Shown piece by piece: positions 24,944 through 33,270 of a stretch of 64,000 nt of DNA. Location: the IMG/VR virus record IMGVR_UViG_3300045999_010308, positions 1 through 64,000 of that record; one strand, written 5' to 3'. This DNA is from a virus. A program made the translations under genes and the position numbers. Within the stretch, counting starts at the first letter, position 1; each line of letters opens with the position of its first letter. A model generated the notes under the pieces. The model did not search any database. It was given only the letters and a program-made list of their open reading frames with translations, and had not been told where the DNA came from.

Positions 24944-26720
24944 ATTCCTCTTTCATCTTGGCTTTTACCCAGTTATCGTTCTCGATTTGACAAAGACTTT
25001 TCAAGTAAGCCTCGTAATTATTCAAGTCTTTTACAGTATAGTCTTTTTTGAAGATTGCGTGTAACTTCCAAGATTTAGGGGGCATCCAGTCTTTAGTTAA
25101 TTTAGGATTTTTGAATGTTTTGATCATCCATCCCCGGACACTATCAATATGCTCACCTTTCTTATAGGCTTCCTTGAGGGCGTACTTATAGGCTAAGTAT
25201 AATTCTCTATCTTTATCGTGAATAATGATCTCTAGTCTTTCGTTAGCGATTTGTTTCTTTTCTTTTGTCGGAAATTCGTAGCCACAATGAGGACAAATAC
25301 GAGCGGAAGCGTAGGTTATTTTATTGCAATTTTTGCACTCTTTGATCGGAGCTTGTCCTTTTTGAGTATCAGAAGATGTAAAAAGCTTAGGATACTCTAC
25401 ATCCTCGATAAATCCATGCTCGGTTACGTTCCCCGCTTGATCCAAAATCAGACAATCGATCTTGCCCAACCAGCTACAGAGCCGCTGACCCCGACCAGTC
25501 ATCTGAATATAAAGAGTTCTGCTCTTAGTTGGTCTAGCGTGAATTATGCAAGAAATTGCGGGTAAGTTGAACCCTATCCCGCAAGTATTGATATTTATGA
25601 TCCCCCGCAATCTCAATTCAGCTACTTTTCTAAATATTTCTCTTCTTTCCTGCTCTGGTGTTTCGGCCGTAATAACAGCCGTGGGAACACCCCTCTCGTT
25701 AAATTCTGTACAGAGGCTTTTAGCGTGTTCCACACCCGTAGCAAAACAAACGAATTGTCTCCCTTGACCGAGCCTGCGATACTCGGAAACTGTTGATTTT
25801 ACCGCCTCAAGACAACGAATCTCTAACTGACTAGCATCAAAGTCACCGCCATTAATTTTTACTCCTTTAGTATTAATTTTATTTTTAGTTCCAAAATAAA
25901 CACAACCGACAAGCGCGCCACGTTCGATCATTTCTTTTGGAGTGGGTCCAGTTACCTGAACCTCAAAAATATCTCCCAACTCTTCACGCGGAGTTGCTGT
26001 TAGTCCAATTACGAGGCGATTATCTACTGGTAGGGTTTTCCCTGAAAAAAGGTGCTGTTGTTTCCGAATTACTCCCCATGCTGAGTTTATTTCTTGTAAT
26101 ATCTCTTTTGACTCAGCGTAAACTAGGCTAAGGTGTTTGCATTTTTCTTTAGCTTCCTCAAAAGTAATTTTGTAAGATTCTATGTCTTCTCTTTCTACAG
26201 CGATACCTAATACTGCTAATTCATCACGAATGTCTTTAATTGAGGTTGTTTGCTTACCGTTTTTAAGATTGGGAAAATTGTCTCTAAACCATTGGCAGTA
26301 AGCTGATAGATGAACTTCGTCGGCCAGTATTACTTCGGGATTAAACCAAGTAATATCTCGTCCTCTAGATAAGGTTTGAGTTGTTGCGATTTGTACTAAT
26401 TGGCTTCTATCTTCTTTGTAGTTACCAGCAATTACCCCAGCAGATAGTCCAAATTTTCCTAGAGTTTCTAGGGTTTGCTCAATAAGCACCCTAAAAGGTA
26501 CTACGATTAAAGTCCGACGCTGTCTTTTTACAGCAGCGTCGTAGATTATTTGACACAAAAATACTGTTTTACCCCATCCGCAAGGGGCAACTGCTAAGGC
26601 TCTTTTGTAGATTTTTAGAGCATCATACAGTTCTCTTTTAAGAGCTTTTTGGTCATCTCTTAATTGAATTTGTGGCTTGGTCGGCACGAAAAGTGTTTGT
26701 GTTTGTAGTGTTAGTGTCAT
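24912..26720 (-). CDS. SF2 DEAD/DEAH-type helicase with C-terminal zinc ribbon
   Basis: 602 aa. Walker A is AVAPCGWGKTVFLCQI (about residue 44). Motif II is ADEVHLS (DEVH, unusual order for DExH). Motif III-like LVIGLTATPREELG and the C-terminal motifs GIININTCGIGFNLPAISCIIHARPTKSRTLYIQMTGRGQRL (motif VI, Q--GR-QR) are clear. A zinc ribbon, CKNCNKITYASARICPHCGYEFP, follows near residue 465. It resembles phage/ResIII-type replication or repair helicases (T4 UvsW class). Likely role: unwinding branched intermediates in replication or recombination. Confidence 0.88.
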   Translation of the reverse strand: MTLTLQTQTLFVPTKPQIQLRDDQKALKRELYDALKIYKRALAVAPCGWGKTVFLCQIIYDAAVKRQRRTLIVVPFRVLIEQTLETLGKFGLSAGVIAGNYKEDRSQLVQIATTQTLSRGRDITWFNPEVILADEVHLSAYCQWFRDNFPNLKNGKQTTSIKDIRDELAVLGIAVEREDIESYKITFEEAKEKCKHLSLVYAESKEILQEINSAWGVIRKQQHLFSGKTLPVDNRLVIGLTATPREELGDIFEVQVTGPTPKEMIERGALVGCVYFGTKNKINTKGVKINGGDFDASQLEIRCLEAVKSTVSEYRRLGQGRQFVCFATGVEHAKSLCTEFNERGVPTAVITAETPEQERREIFRKVAELRLRGIININTCGIGFNLPAISCIIHARPTKSRTLYIQMTGRGQRLCSWLGKIDCLILDQAGNVTEHGFIEDVEYPKLFTSSDTQKGQAPIKECKNCNKITYASARICPHCGYEFPTKEKKQIANERLEIIIHDKDRELYLAYKYALKEAYKKGEHIDSVRGWMIKTFKNPKLTKDWMPPKSWKLHAIFKKDYTVKDLNNYEAYLKSLCQIENDNWVKAKMKEEFGDGWDNIRL

Positions 26721-26767
26721 GTTTTTATTTTAGATTATATTTTGGTTTTAATAAAATCTATAGCCAC

Positions 26768-27190
26768 TTACAATTGACTATTTTTTTTTCTAGACGAGTC
26801 TATTTTAGACTGTATTCCATTTTCGATAAAATCTGAGATAGGTCTCATTATTTCCTTTGTTTCTGTGAGTAAAATATCCAAATGTTTACCATCTCCTTGT
26901 ATTTTTTTCTTGTTTGATTTTATTTCAACCCAACTAAGATAAGGTACAGAATTATGCTCTAAAGCTAAACAAGCTTCTACTGTAACTATTAATTTTTTAG
27001 AATATTTATTTTGAAACTCAATCCACACTTCGTATTGACATTGGACTAGACATTGAGAAAACATATGCAGTGTTCCTTGTAGATAGGAAAATCCGTCTTC
27101 CGTCTTTATTTGCCATTCTGAGTAATTAGACTGACTAAAAGTTTCTCTACAAAAAACCTCAATTTGTTTCAATGCTTCTATTTTGTTCAT
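26768..27190 (-). CDS. Hypothetical protein, member 1 of a local small-protein cluster
   Basis: 140 aa. It opens KIEALKQIEVFCRETFSQSNYSEWQIKTEDGFSYLQGTLHM and ends in a helix LTETKEIMRPISDFIENGIQSK. The same layout (N-terminal helix with FC, a beta middle, and an '(E)ARKIM--I--FI' C-terminal helix) is seen in four further neighbours. Probably an anciently amplified family; function unknown. Confidence 0.45.
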   Translation of the reverse strand: MNKIEALKQIEVFCRETFSQSNYSEWQIKTEDGFSYLQGTLHMFSQCLVQCQYEVWIEFQNKYSKKLIVTVEACLALEHNSVPYLSWVEIKSNKKKIQGDGKHLDILLTETKEIMRPISDFIENGIQSKIDSSRKKNSQL

Positions 27191-27195
27191 TAGCG

Positions 27196-27672
27196 TTAAT
27201 CCTCAGCTTTAATTGTTTTGATAAAACCTAAAATAGTTTCCATTATCTTTGTTGCTTCTGGAATCAAAATATTGAACTCTTCTTTGTTTCCGCTTGGATA
27301 AAGATTATATCTTGAAGTTTCATTGTTTTTGTCAAGACTGTAGTTCCAATGCAGGACAACCAAAGACCCGCCTAACGTACCTTCTATTGTGATTTTTTCA
27401 AAGCATTTGTTTATCAATTGATATTCAGTCGAAATTTCTCGACATTCAATCAAAACTTCATACCTTTTGTTTTTTATTAACTTACCATAAGTTTTGTAAA
27501 GATAATCTTCTTTAATTACCAAAGTTCCTATCAAACGAATACATTTGTCGTCTGCGACTGTATCCCACTCTGAGATGTCCACTGTATCGTATTCGGAGAT
27601 ACTCATCTGCTCAAAAGTTTTTTTAAAGACATCTCTGATTTCTTTAAGTGACGCTTTTTTTAATAGTTCCAT
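27196..27672 (-). CDS. Hypothetical protein, member 2 of the cluster
   Basis: 158 aa. Opening helix LKEIRDVFKKTFEQMSISEYDTVDISEWDTVADDKCIRLIGTLVI, closing ILIPEATKIMETILGFIKTIKAED. The arrangement and closing helix match member 1. It ends 6 bp before member 1. No known domain. Confidence 0.45.
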   Translation of the reverse strand: MELLKKASLKEIRDVFKKTFEQMSISEYDTVDISEWDTVADDKCIRLIGTLVIKEDYLYKTYGKLIKNKRYEVLIECREISTEYQLINKCFEKITIEGTLGGSLVVLHWNYSLDKNNETSRYNLYPSGNKEEFNILIPEATKIMETILGFIKTIKAED

Positions 27673-27682
27673 TGTTATTGCC

Positions 27683-28015
27683 TCAAATACAAATAACTAA
27701 ATCGCCGACACAAACATTGACAAATTTCTTGCAGTCATATCGAGAATTATTACAAGCTTGAATAATAGAGGTATTTTCTTTAACAGAAATAATCATTCCT
27801 GACCCTTTATAAAGAATACGATGACCAATGAAGTCGCTAGTTATCGGGTCGTATATTGGCTTGTTTGTAATCGAATAAACTAGATGAGAAGTATCTATTC
27901 GGATACAATTTAATTTACCACGGTTTATTACTACTTTAAAATCATCGATAACTTCAATTACCTTAGCTGGATACGTTCCTTTAGGCGGAAGTCCTAACTC
28001 TTTGTTTGTCGCCAT
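27683..28015 (-). CDS. Small beta-barrel-like hypothetical protein
   Basis: 110 aa: LGLPPKGTYPAKVIEVIDDFKVVINRGKLNCIRIDTSHLVYSITNKPIYDPITSDFIGHRILYKGSGMIISVKENTSIIQ. The alternation of short strands and the 'aKVi-v-d---vvInrG' start resemble FlgT/OB-like barrels. It interrupts the paralogous cluster and is unlike it. Function unknown. Confidence 0.45.
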   Translation of the reverse strand: MATNKELGLPPKGTYPAKVIEVIDDFKVVINRGKLNCIRIDTSHLVYSITNKPIYDPITSDFIGHRILYKGSGMIISVKENTSIIQACNNSRYDCKKFVNVCVGDLVICI

Positions 28016-28038
28016 TGTTTTAACTCTTAGTAATGTTT

Positions 28039-28401
28039 TTACTCTTGGATTTCATCGAGAATAAAGTTAAAAATATTTAACATTATTTTTCGAGTTTCTC
28101 TGTATTTGTTATCAAAATAATCAGATTTTGACTTTCTAATATAATTAAATGCTATTTGATTCTCATAACGATAGTTATTGTCTCTATCATCAGGGTTTAT
28201 CCATAATTCAAACGTGCCTACATAATACGCTTTGCATAAAACACGCTTAAGCGGACTATCCAGAAAAACCTCTATTATTAATTCATCAGGAAAAAGTGGA
28301 CACTGAATTATATTATTTTCAGAGTCAAGATTCCATCTTAAATTTGGATAACTTCTGTGACAGAATTCCAATATTTTCTCTGTTACTTGTTTTATGTCCA
28401 T
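28039..28401 (-). CDS. Hypothetical protein, member 3 of the cluster
   Basis: 120 aa. Opens DIKQVTEKILEFCHRSYPNLRWNLDSENN and ends RKIMLNIFNFILDEIQE. It is clearly a paralogue of the next gene (28415), with shared FC--(S/R)YP-L(R/K)W and FNFI-DEIQE segments. Unknown role. Confidence 0.5.
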   Translation of the reverse strand: MDIKQVTEKILEFCHRSYPNLRWNLDSENNIIQCPLFPDELIIEVFLDSPLKRVLCKAYYVGTFELWINPDDRDNNYRYENQIAFNYIRKSKSDYFDNKYRETRKIMLNIFNFILDEIQE

Positions 28402-28414
28402 TTGTTACTCCTGT

Positions 28415-28861
28415 CTATTCTTGGATTTCATCTTCAATAAAATTAAAGATTTCTCTCACTATTTTTCTGGCTTTTTTTACTAAAAGCCAGCTATCATCAT
28501 TCCACTCGTCATGAGTGGCAATCGTAAACTCTAACTCGCTATTCTTATCATGGTTTAGACTTACTTGAAAGCTACCTGACCAGGGAAGTAAGGATTTTTC
28601 TTCTGATTGAGATATTCGAAGCAACCCTAGTATATAATCGTAAGTAGCTTCTTTTTCGTAAGAATAACGCTCTTGTTTTTTCTCTGAGCGAATTTCTAGC
28701 TCCAGTTTAAACAAAGAGCAAGAACCAAAAATAAGTGAAACATCCTTACAATTATCAATACCACTATAAGAATAATCCCAAGACCATTTTAAATCTGGAT
28801 ATCTTCCCTCACAAAAATTAAACAGTTTTTCCGCTACTAACCGTGTGTCCATTAGTGTCAC
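28415..28861 (-). CDS. Hypothetical protein, member 4 of the cluster
   Basis: 148 aa. Opens LVAEKLFNFCEGRYPDLKWSWDYSYSG and ends ARKIVREIFNFIEDEIQE. Paralogue of member 3, with a longer middle. An AGGAGTGACACT ribosome site overlaps the frame start (MTLMDTR; the second Met at codon 4 is also possible). Confidence 0.5.
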   Translation of the reverse strand: MTLMDTRLVAEKLFNFCEGRYPDLKWSWDYSYSGIDNCKDVSLIFGSCSLFKLELEIRSEKKQERYSYEKEATYDYILGLLRISQSEEKSLLPWSGSFQVSLNHDKNSELEFTIATHDEWNDDSWLLVKKARKIVREIFNFIEDEIQE

Positions 28862-28879
28862 TCCTGTTGGGTGAAATTA

Positions 28880-29032
28880 CTAGGAAATACCTACTGATTC
28901 CTCTACTAGAATACCGCGATGCCCGTTGCGGCTTAAAGCGTCTAAATAAGCCATTAATCGGCTTTCGTGCATAGAAGTTTTAATCTTGCAAGGTTTATTT
29001 TTTCTATCTATTGTTCTGATTGTATATTTCAT
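28880..29032 (-). CDS. Small hypothetical protein (50 aa)
   Basis: ATG at 29030-29032, TAG at 28880-28882: MKYTIRTIDRKNKPCKIKTSMHESRLMAYLDALSRNGHRGILVEES... The layout (short strand, helix, strand) is compact. It overlaps the next upstream gene by 4 bp (ATGA). Unknown function. Confidence 0.45.
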   Translation of the reverse strand: MKYTIRTIDRKNKPCKIKTSMHESRLMAYLDALSRNGHRGILVEESVGIS

Positions 29033-29190
29033 TGTCTCCAATCCTTTAAGTGTTTTCTACAATTTTCTAGATGCGCTTTAAGCCTATTAGCAGACTCTTG
29101 TTCTTCCGTTCCTCTGACAAGTCCTTTGTTCTTGTCAATCTCATCCTGACTTGATAATTTAGCCCATGCTTTCTTTTTTTCTTCTGTCAT
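29029..29190 (-). CDS. Small hypothetical protein (53 aa)
   Basis: ATG at 29188-29190, TGA at 29029-29031: MTEEKKKAWAKLSSQDEIDKNKGLVRGTEEQESANRLKAHLENC... A charged helical product coupled to the 50-aa gene. Unknown function. Confidence 0.45.
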   Translation of the reverse strand: MTEEKKKAWAKLSSQDEIDKNKGLVRGTEEQESANRLKAHLENCRKHLKDWRQ

Positions 29191-29192
29191 GA

Positions 29193-29381
29193 TTACACCT
29201 TTACTTTTTTAAAACCCCGTTGTTCTAAAACTTTATTATACTCCTGGATTTTAGAGTATAAAATGGCACGTTTTTTTTGGACATTTTCTCCAGATTCTTT
29301 TTTAGAATTTCGATATTGTCCCGCATAGAAATTAGCGTAATAACTAATTTCAGCAGTGTTCATGTTTACGATAAGCTTCAT
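29193..29381 (-). CDS. Small basic helical protein (62 aa), first gene after a promoter
   Basis: MKLIVNMNTAEISYYANFYAGQYRNSKKESGENVQKKRAILYSKIQEYNKVLEQRGFKKVKV. It lies 27 bp downstream of a consensus promoter (29408-29436) with a GAGGAAATC ribosome site, and likely heads the leftward unknown-gene operon running to 26768 or through the helicase. Confidence 0.5.
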   Translation of the reverse strand: MKLIVNMNTAEISYYANFYAGQYRNSKKESGENVQKKRAILYSKIQEYNKVLEQRGFKKVKV

Positions 29382-29407
29382 GATTTCCTCTTCAATCTAT
29401 TACTTAA

Positions 29408-29436
29408 ATCTTACATCATTTTACTAGAATTGTCAA
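29408..29436 (-). promoter_or_regulatory. Sigma-70 promoter, TTGACA-17-TAAGAT
   Basis: On the minus strand TTGACA (29431-29436), 17 bp, TAAGAT (29408-29413). Same consensus as the promoters at 37571 and, more loosely, 40924 and 43975. Drives the 29.4-26.8 kb operon. Confidence 0.75.
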
Positions 29437-29636
29437 GAAATTTCTGTAAAATCTTCTTTGCGAAAACAGTAAAAATGTTCTCCTTTTGTGAGGTGATCGA
29501 GTGACTCAAAGTGATAGTAGATTCCTATAGCAGTCTTAACAATCCCCAGTGGTTTGCACCGAGGAAAAACTTGACCATAGGAATTGACACGATAAACCTT
29601 TTCAGGGTATCGAGAGGGAATGTATTGTCCAATCAT
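29433..29636 (-). CDS. Small hypothetical protein (67 aa) after the tRNA-like gene
   Basis: MIGQYIPSRYPEKVYRVNSYGQVFPRCKPLGIVKTAIGIYYHFESLDHLTKGEHFYCFRKEDFTEIS. Beta-rich and aromatic. It starts 5 bp after the 3' end of the RNA gene and ends inside the next promoter. No ribosome site is obvious. Unknown function. Confidence 0.4.
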   Translation of the reverse strand: MIGQYIPSRYPEKVYRVNSYGQVFPRCKPLGIVKTAIGIYYHFESLDHLTKGEHFYCFRKEDFTEIS

Positions 29637-29640
29637 TAGG

Positions 29641-29838
29641 TACTAGAGACGGGAATTGAACCCGCAAAACTTAATTAAATCTACTCCTGACGAAACGCCC
29701 TTCCCTCACTCAATCTTTGCCAAGTTCGGTGGATTCGCAAATTTCAGTTTTGAAACAAAAAATAACTTTATTTTTTGCATTAAGTCCCTTTTCGGTTGAA
29801 GGCTCCGTTTCAGCCTTTAGCTACCAAGCTACTCTAGC
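29641..29838 (-). ncRNA. Solitary tRNA-like RNA of 198 nt with large internal insertion
   Basis: The 3' end has a perfect T-arm (GCGGG, TTCAATT loop, CCCGT), then a 7-nt acceptor strand CTCTAGT and a discriminator A. It pairs with GCTAGAG at the 5' end (29832-29838, one G-U pair). A D-arm-like TAGC-TTGGTA-GCTA follows the 5' strand. Between these are about 120 extra nt, with a hairpin AAGGCT/AGCCTT, a 9-10-bp AT hairpin, and a CTTAAT/ATTAAG pairing just before the T-arm. A promoter places the start exactly at 29838. It may be a tmRNA-like, intron-containing or decayed tRNA; no anticodon arm or tag frame is clear. Confidence 0.5.
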
Positions 29839-29844
29839 ACTTTA

Positions 29845-29873
29845 ATCCTATCAGGGACTCCTAAAATTGTCAA
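29845..29873 (-). promoter_or_regulatory. Promoter of the tRNA-like RNA gene
   Basis: TTGACA (29868-29873), 17-bp spacer, TAGGAT (29845-29850) on the minus strand. Expected transcription start is about 29838, the first base of the paired acceptor strand. Confidence 0.65.
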
Positions 29874-29878
29874 TCCTA

Positions 29879-32746
29879 TCAGGTGCTTATATCCTGTAAA
29901 TAGCAATCAGAAAACGGAATTGTAAAAATGATCACAGACCCATTTAGAACAGTTTCTACCCTCAAAAGCCATTGATCGTCAAAAGTTACTTCTATAATTT
30001 TTCCGACCGCTCTCGGAGGGATAGTTCGCTCTCCTATCTGAATAGGTGCAGCCGTCCGCACTAATACCCTTTCTTTTTCAAGATCAGGTAAGTTATCGAT
30101 GTGTACACCATCAGCCGATAGCTCATCGACTGGTTCTGGTTCAATTTTTACTGTCTCAGGTTCTGATTTTGGCGTAGGAGTGGGAACCTGAATAACTTCC
30201 TCTTTTATCTCTGATTGATATTCCAGAGAATCTTCTATCTCAAAAGTTTCTACTACTTTTGGCTCTTGATAGTGCAACACCATACCCCTTGACTTAATTT
30301 CTAATCGTCCATAGCCAGCTTGCTCTAACTGAGTAAGTAGGGTACGGGCGATAGATGTATTTACTTTTTCCCCATTAATTTTACGCCCGCCGAATTTTTG
30401 GGCAACGTCCCGAGGTTTAATTTGACCTGCGCTTTTAACGATCTCCCAGATTTCGGATAAAATACCCTGTACTGGATTTTCGTCCTGAGACGTGACTCCC
30501 TGAATTGTCAAGAATTGACTGATATAGAAGTCGGTCATCTTAGCAGCTTTAATGGCTGTTTGTACAGGAATACTGTAAAGATTGGTATTATCTGGATCAA
30601 ATATCCAATTGAGAAGATGAATACTTAATGTAAGCCTTAAAAAGGTCTTCATTTGTTTTCCTAAGTAGGAAGCAAATGATGGATTAATCGCTCGATACTT
30701 CTTAATAAGTATCTCGTAATGGTACTTAATACCAAAGGCATAACTTTCTCCAATTTCGCTAAACCAGCAATTATGAGGATCGACAATCCCATCCTCATCG
30801 GCTTCTAGGCTAATTCCACTGATTTGATTGATAATATTTTCGATACACTCATCGATAGAATTAGGGTCTTCTGGCGGCTTACCAGGGCGAGGATCAAGAG
30901 GTTCGTGTAGCAAGAAAAGATACCGAGAAACCGCTCCGTCAACATCATTAGATAAATCAAGATATTTCCTAAGTTTGTCGACTTGTATCCCACCTAATTT
31001 ATTAAGTGTCTGTCCATCTAAATAGTATCGATTATCTTTGTTTACACGGTCAAAAGTATTTCGGATTGGTCCATTCCAATTGCTTAAATCTCGTTGCCGG
31101 TCATTCCCTTTACCACCTGATCGGTACTGATTTAATCCCTCGAAAAATCCCGATAGCTCATCATAGACGACTACCCCACCTTGCCAAGAAGGTTGTGAGG
31201 ACATCGTTTTTAAAATGCCATCAAGAGTCCCCTCGTCGTAAAACCACCGACGCGCCTGACAGTGTTCTTTTTCGTAAAGACGTGGGTTGATTTCAGCGTT
31301 TGTTTTGTTTGCCTTGCGATCTGATGCTGACATTTCTTGCCACGCAGCTTTTAGATCGTCTAGTGTGGATTGTTCCTTAGTAACTCTTTTCTGCTCGGCT
31401 AAATCTTTTCTTTTCAAAACCCGACAAACTTCGTTTTGAGTGAGAGTTTTTCCAGTAGAAACCCCGCCTAAGTCTGCACAATAGAAGATCGGGTATTCCT
31501 TCCAGCATTCCCTTTCTCTTGCAGTAGTTCGGAGGTTAATCGCAAACCGACTTCCTAAAATAGCTCCTAGTATTGGCCATAAAGAATGCAGTAATCTGAT
31601 TGGGGGTTGATTCAAAGTTTTGGCACGGGATATAATCGCTTCGGCTAAAGGTTTGGGAAGTATCTCAAAAAGATCAATCTCTTTTTTCTGGTAATGCTTA
31701 CCTTTCAGGAACCCTTCTAATCCTGATTTAATAGCGTCCCCTTCTGCTATTTCTGTTTTACGGATTTCAATTAAATGTCGTATTTCTGCTGGTTTTTTAC
31801 CAGTGGCTTTTGCCCACAGATCGACTTTTTCTTGCCATTGAGTTCGGGTAATTTCGTCTTGACCAATACAGCCGTCAATAGCTGTTATTAGGTCTTGAAA
31901 AGTCATCGTTTCTGTTACCGTGACTTCTTTTTCTTTGCTCTCTTTTATTTCTTTTGGCTTATCAACTATTGAAGTTAATAATGTATCGAGAGTTACCTTC
32001 TTTTCTTCAATCCAATTGATAATATCTACCCCTTGAGATTCTGGCAAGTGATCCCATAAAGGAGAATCTGGATAGGCATAAAGCCATTTTGCATCGGGGA
32101 AATCTTGATAAATTTTCTGGCAGTGAGACACTCCCCCTTTGTCACGATCAGGACATAAAACCAGATTTGCTCCCTTTAAAGCTTCTGTGTGAAGCGGCTG
32201 CCATTTCTTTGATCCGCCTATATTACAAGTGGCAACTAATCCCAGAGATTCAAGCTTTTCTACTTTAGCCTCACCCTCAACTACAAATACCCGGGTTCCT
32301 TCCTTAATAGCCTTTTCCAGCCGATCTTGACGGTAAAGAGGTATATCTTTGTACTCAATATCACCTAGTCCCCATTTCCAATTTTTACCATTATCTGTAG
32401 AATGCTGCTGCTTGATATCCTTTTTCCAGATACCATTCTCTTGATAGTCCTTCCGGTACACACGGATTTTCAAGCCACTGGCAAGAGGGGGATAAAGGGA
32501 GTATTGAGTTTTTTCTGTTTTGTAGTCGGAAAATTTGACTTCTTTCTTGAGATAGTAGAGCGGTGTACCCTCACTATCTACGTTGCTCGATTTTTCCCAT
32601 CCTGGTGCAGGGTCGTAGTTTCGCTTGCATACCGAGAGTAGATTGCCGTCCTGGGCTGTGTACATATAGCACCAATCAGGCTTGCCACAGTGGGGACAAG
32701 GATTGTTTTTATCGATCTTGACACGGTTAGAGTTTTGTGTTACCAT
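29879..32746 (-). CDS. Primase-helicase: Zn finger, TOPRIM-like and DUF3987 domains
   Basis: 955 aa. A zinc finger opens the protein (CPHCGKPDWCYMYTAQDGNLLSVCKR, residues 17-42). A TOPRIM-like region at about 150-260 includes VFVVEGEAKVEKL and LVLCPDRDKGG. The DUF3987 core spans about 340-720 with Walker A-like DLGGVSTGKTLTQNEV and GGVVVYDELSGFFEGL as the Walker B region. A winged-helix segment (IKPRDVAQKFGGRKINGEKVNTSIARTLLTQLEQAGYG) and an SH3-like C-terminus follow. It should prime and unwind DNA for phage replication. Confidence 0.82.
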   Translation of the reverse strand: MVTQNSNRVKIDKNNPCPHCGKPDWCYMYTAQDGNLLSVCKRNYDPAPGWEKSSNVDSEGTPLYYLKKEVKFSDYKTEKTQYSLYPPLASGLKIRVYRKDYQENGIWKKDIKQQHSTDNGKNWKWGLGDIEYKDIPLYRQDRLEKAIKEGTRVFVVEGEAKVEKLESLGLVATCNIGGSKKWQPLHTEALKGANLVLCPDRDKGGVSHCQKIYQDFPDAKWLYAYPDSPLWDHLPESQGVDIINWIEEKKVTLDTLLTSIVDKPKEIKESKEKEVTVTETMTFQDLITAIDGCIGQDEITRTQWQEKVDLWAKATGKKPAEIRHLIEIRKTEIAEGDAIKSGLEGFLKGKHYQKKEIDLFEILPKPLAEAIISRAKTLNQPPIRLLHSLWPILGAILGSRFAINLRTTARERECWKEYPIFYCADLGGVSTGKTLTQNEVCRVLKRKDLAEQKRVTKEQSTLDDLKAAWQEMSASDRKANKTNAEINPRLYEKEHCQARRWFYDEGTLDGILKTMSSQPSWQGGVVVYDELSGFFEGLNQYRSGGKGNDRQRDLSNWNGPIRNTFDRVNKDNRYYLDGQTLNKLGGIQVDKLRKYLDLSNDVDGAVSRYLFLLHEPLDPRPGKPPEDPNSIDECIENIINQISGISLEADEDGIVDPHNCWFSEIGESYAFGIKYHYEILIKKYRAINPSFASYLGKQMKTFLRLTLSIHLLNWIFDPDNTNLYSIPVQTAIKAAKMTDFYISQFLTIQGVTSQDENPVQGILSEIWEIVKSAGQIKPRDVAQKFGGRKINGEKVNTSIARTLLTQLEQAGYGRLEIKSRGMVLHYQEPKVVETFEIEDSLEYQSEIKEEVIQVPTPTPKSEPETVKIEPEPVDELSADGVHIDNLPDLEKERVLVRTAAPIQIGERTIPPRAVGKIIEVTFDDQWLLRVETVLNGSVIIFTIPFSDCYLQDIST

Positions 32747-32778
32747 AGTTTCTATATGAAAAGTGTTTGTTTACACGA

Positions 32779-32800
32779 CCCGCCTCTGAGCGGGTTTTTT
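32779..32800 (+). terminator. Plus-strand terminator-like hairpin upstream of the primase gene
   Basis: Stem CCCGC (32779-32783) and GCGGG (32790-32794) followed by six T on the plus strand. No plus-strand gene precedes it, so it may block antisense transcription or end an unrecognised short RNA. Confidence 0.5.
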
Positions 32801-32917
32801 GTTGGGTAGTTGGGTAGATGGGTAGGAGGGAGCAAATCAAGGTATTTACTATCCTAGCAGAATTTTCTTGATCGGTAAATACTACACTTGCACTACACCT
32901 GTAAATCCTTGCTACGC

Positions 32918-33142
32918 TTAGGTTTTAGATTTATGCAAAGAGTTGTAAAACGCAGCTTCGCCTTCTTTTCTGGCATTGAGTTCGGTGTCAATGGGGATAA
33001 AAAGGTAAGATTTTAGTGCAATTTCAAATACTTCTTGGGTCTTTAGGTCTAAAACCTCGGCCCTTTGACAAATTTCAGCCCATAGCTCTCGTTTTACCCG
33101 GATCGAAACAACTTTTATTGGGGCATCTTGATTGGCGGACAT
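32918..33142 (-). CDS. Ribbon-helix-helix-type small regulator
   Basis: 74 aa. APIKVVSIRVKRELWAEICQRAEVLDLKTQEVFEIALKSYLF has the strand (VVSIRV) - helix - helix layout of MetJ/Arc/CopG DNA-binding proteins. It is divergent from the XRE gene at 33271 and may share control of the 33.14-33.27 kb intergenic region. Confidence 0.6.
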   Translation of the reverse strand: MSANQDAPIKVVSIRVKRELWAEICQRAEVLDLKTQEVFEIALKSYLFIPIDTELNARKEGEAAFYNSLHKSKT

Positions 33143-33193
33143 AGTTCAATCTACAGAATTTTCTATATTGTAGCATAAAAGTTGAGATTGGTT

Positions 33194-33226
33194 GCAAGTT
33201 TTTTGTAAGTTTTTTGTAAGTTTTTT
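33194..33226 (+). repeat. Iterons: three 11-bp units
   Basis: GCAAGTTTTTT at 33194, GTAAGTTTTTT at 33205 and GTAAGTTTTTT at 33216, exactly 11 bp apart, about one helical turn. Two further units occur in inverse orientation at 37611-37632. The last copy runs into the -35 region of the XRE gene promoter. Confidence 0.8.
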
Positions 33227-33255
33227 ACAGGGTAGTGTAAGATAAGGGTATCTTA
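33214..33255 (+). promoter_or_regulatory. Promoter with overlapping palindromic operator for the XRE gene
   Basis: TTGTAA (33214-33219), 18 bp, TAAGAT (33238-33243). A palindrome covers the -10 box and start site: TAAGAT and ATCTTA around AAGGGT (33238-33255). The same AAGGGT-centred palindrome recurs at 37678-37699, so both are likely sites of one regulator, perhaps the XRE protein. Confidence 0.55.
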
Positions 33256-33270
33256 TCAAAATACACTTTT

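Noticed and set aside
29641-29838. Standard tmRNA
   Set aside because: No recognisable tag frame ending in a degradation tag, and the 5' region lacks the usual tmRNA D-loop sequence; kept only as tRNA-like.
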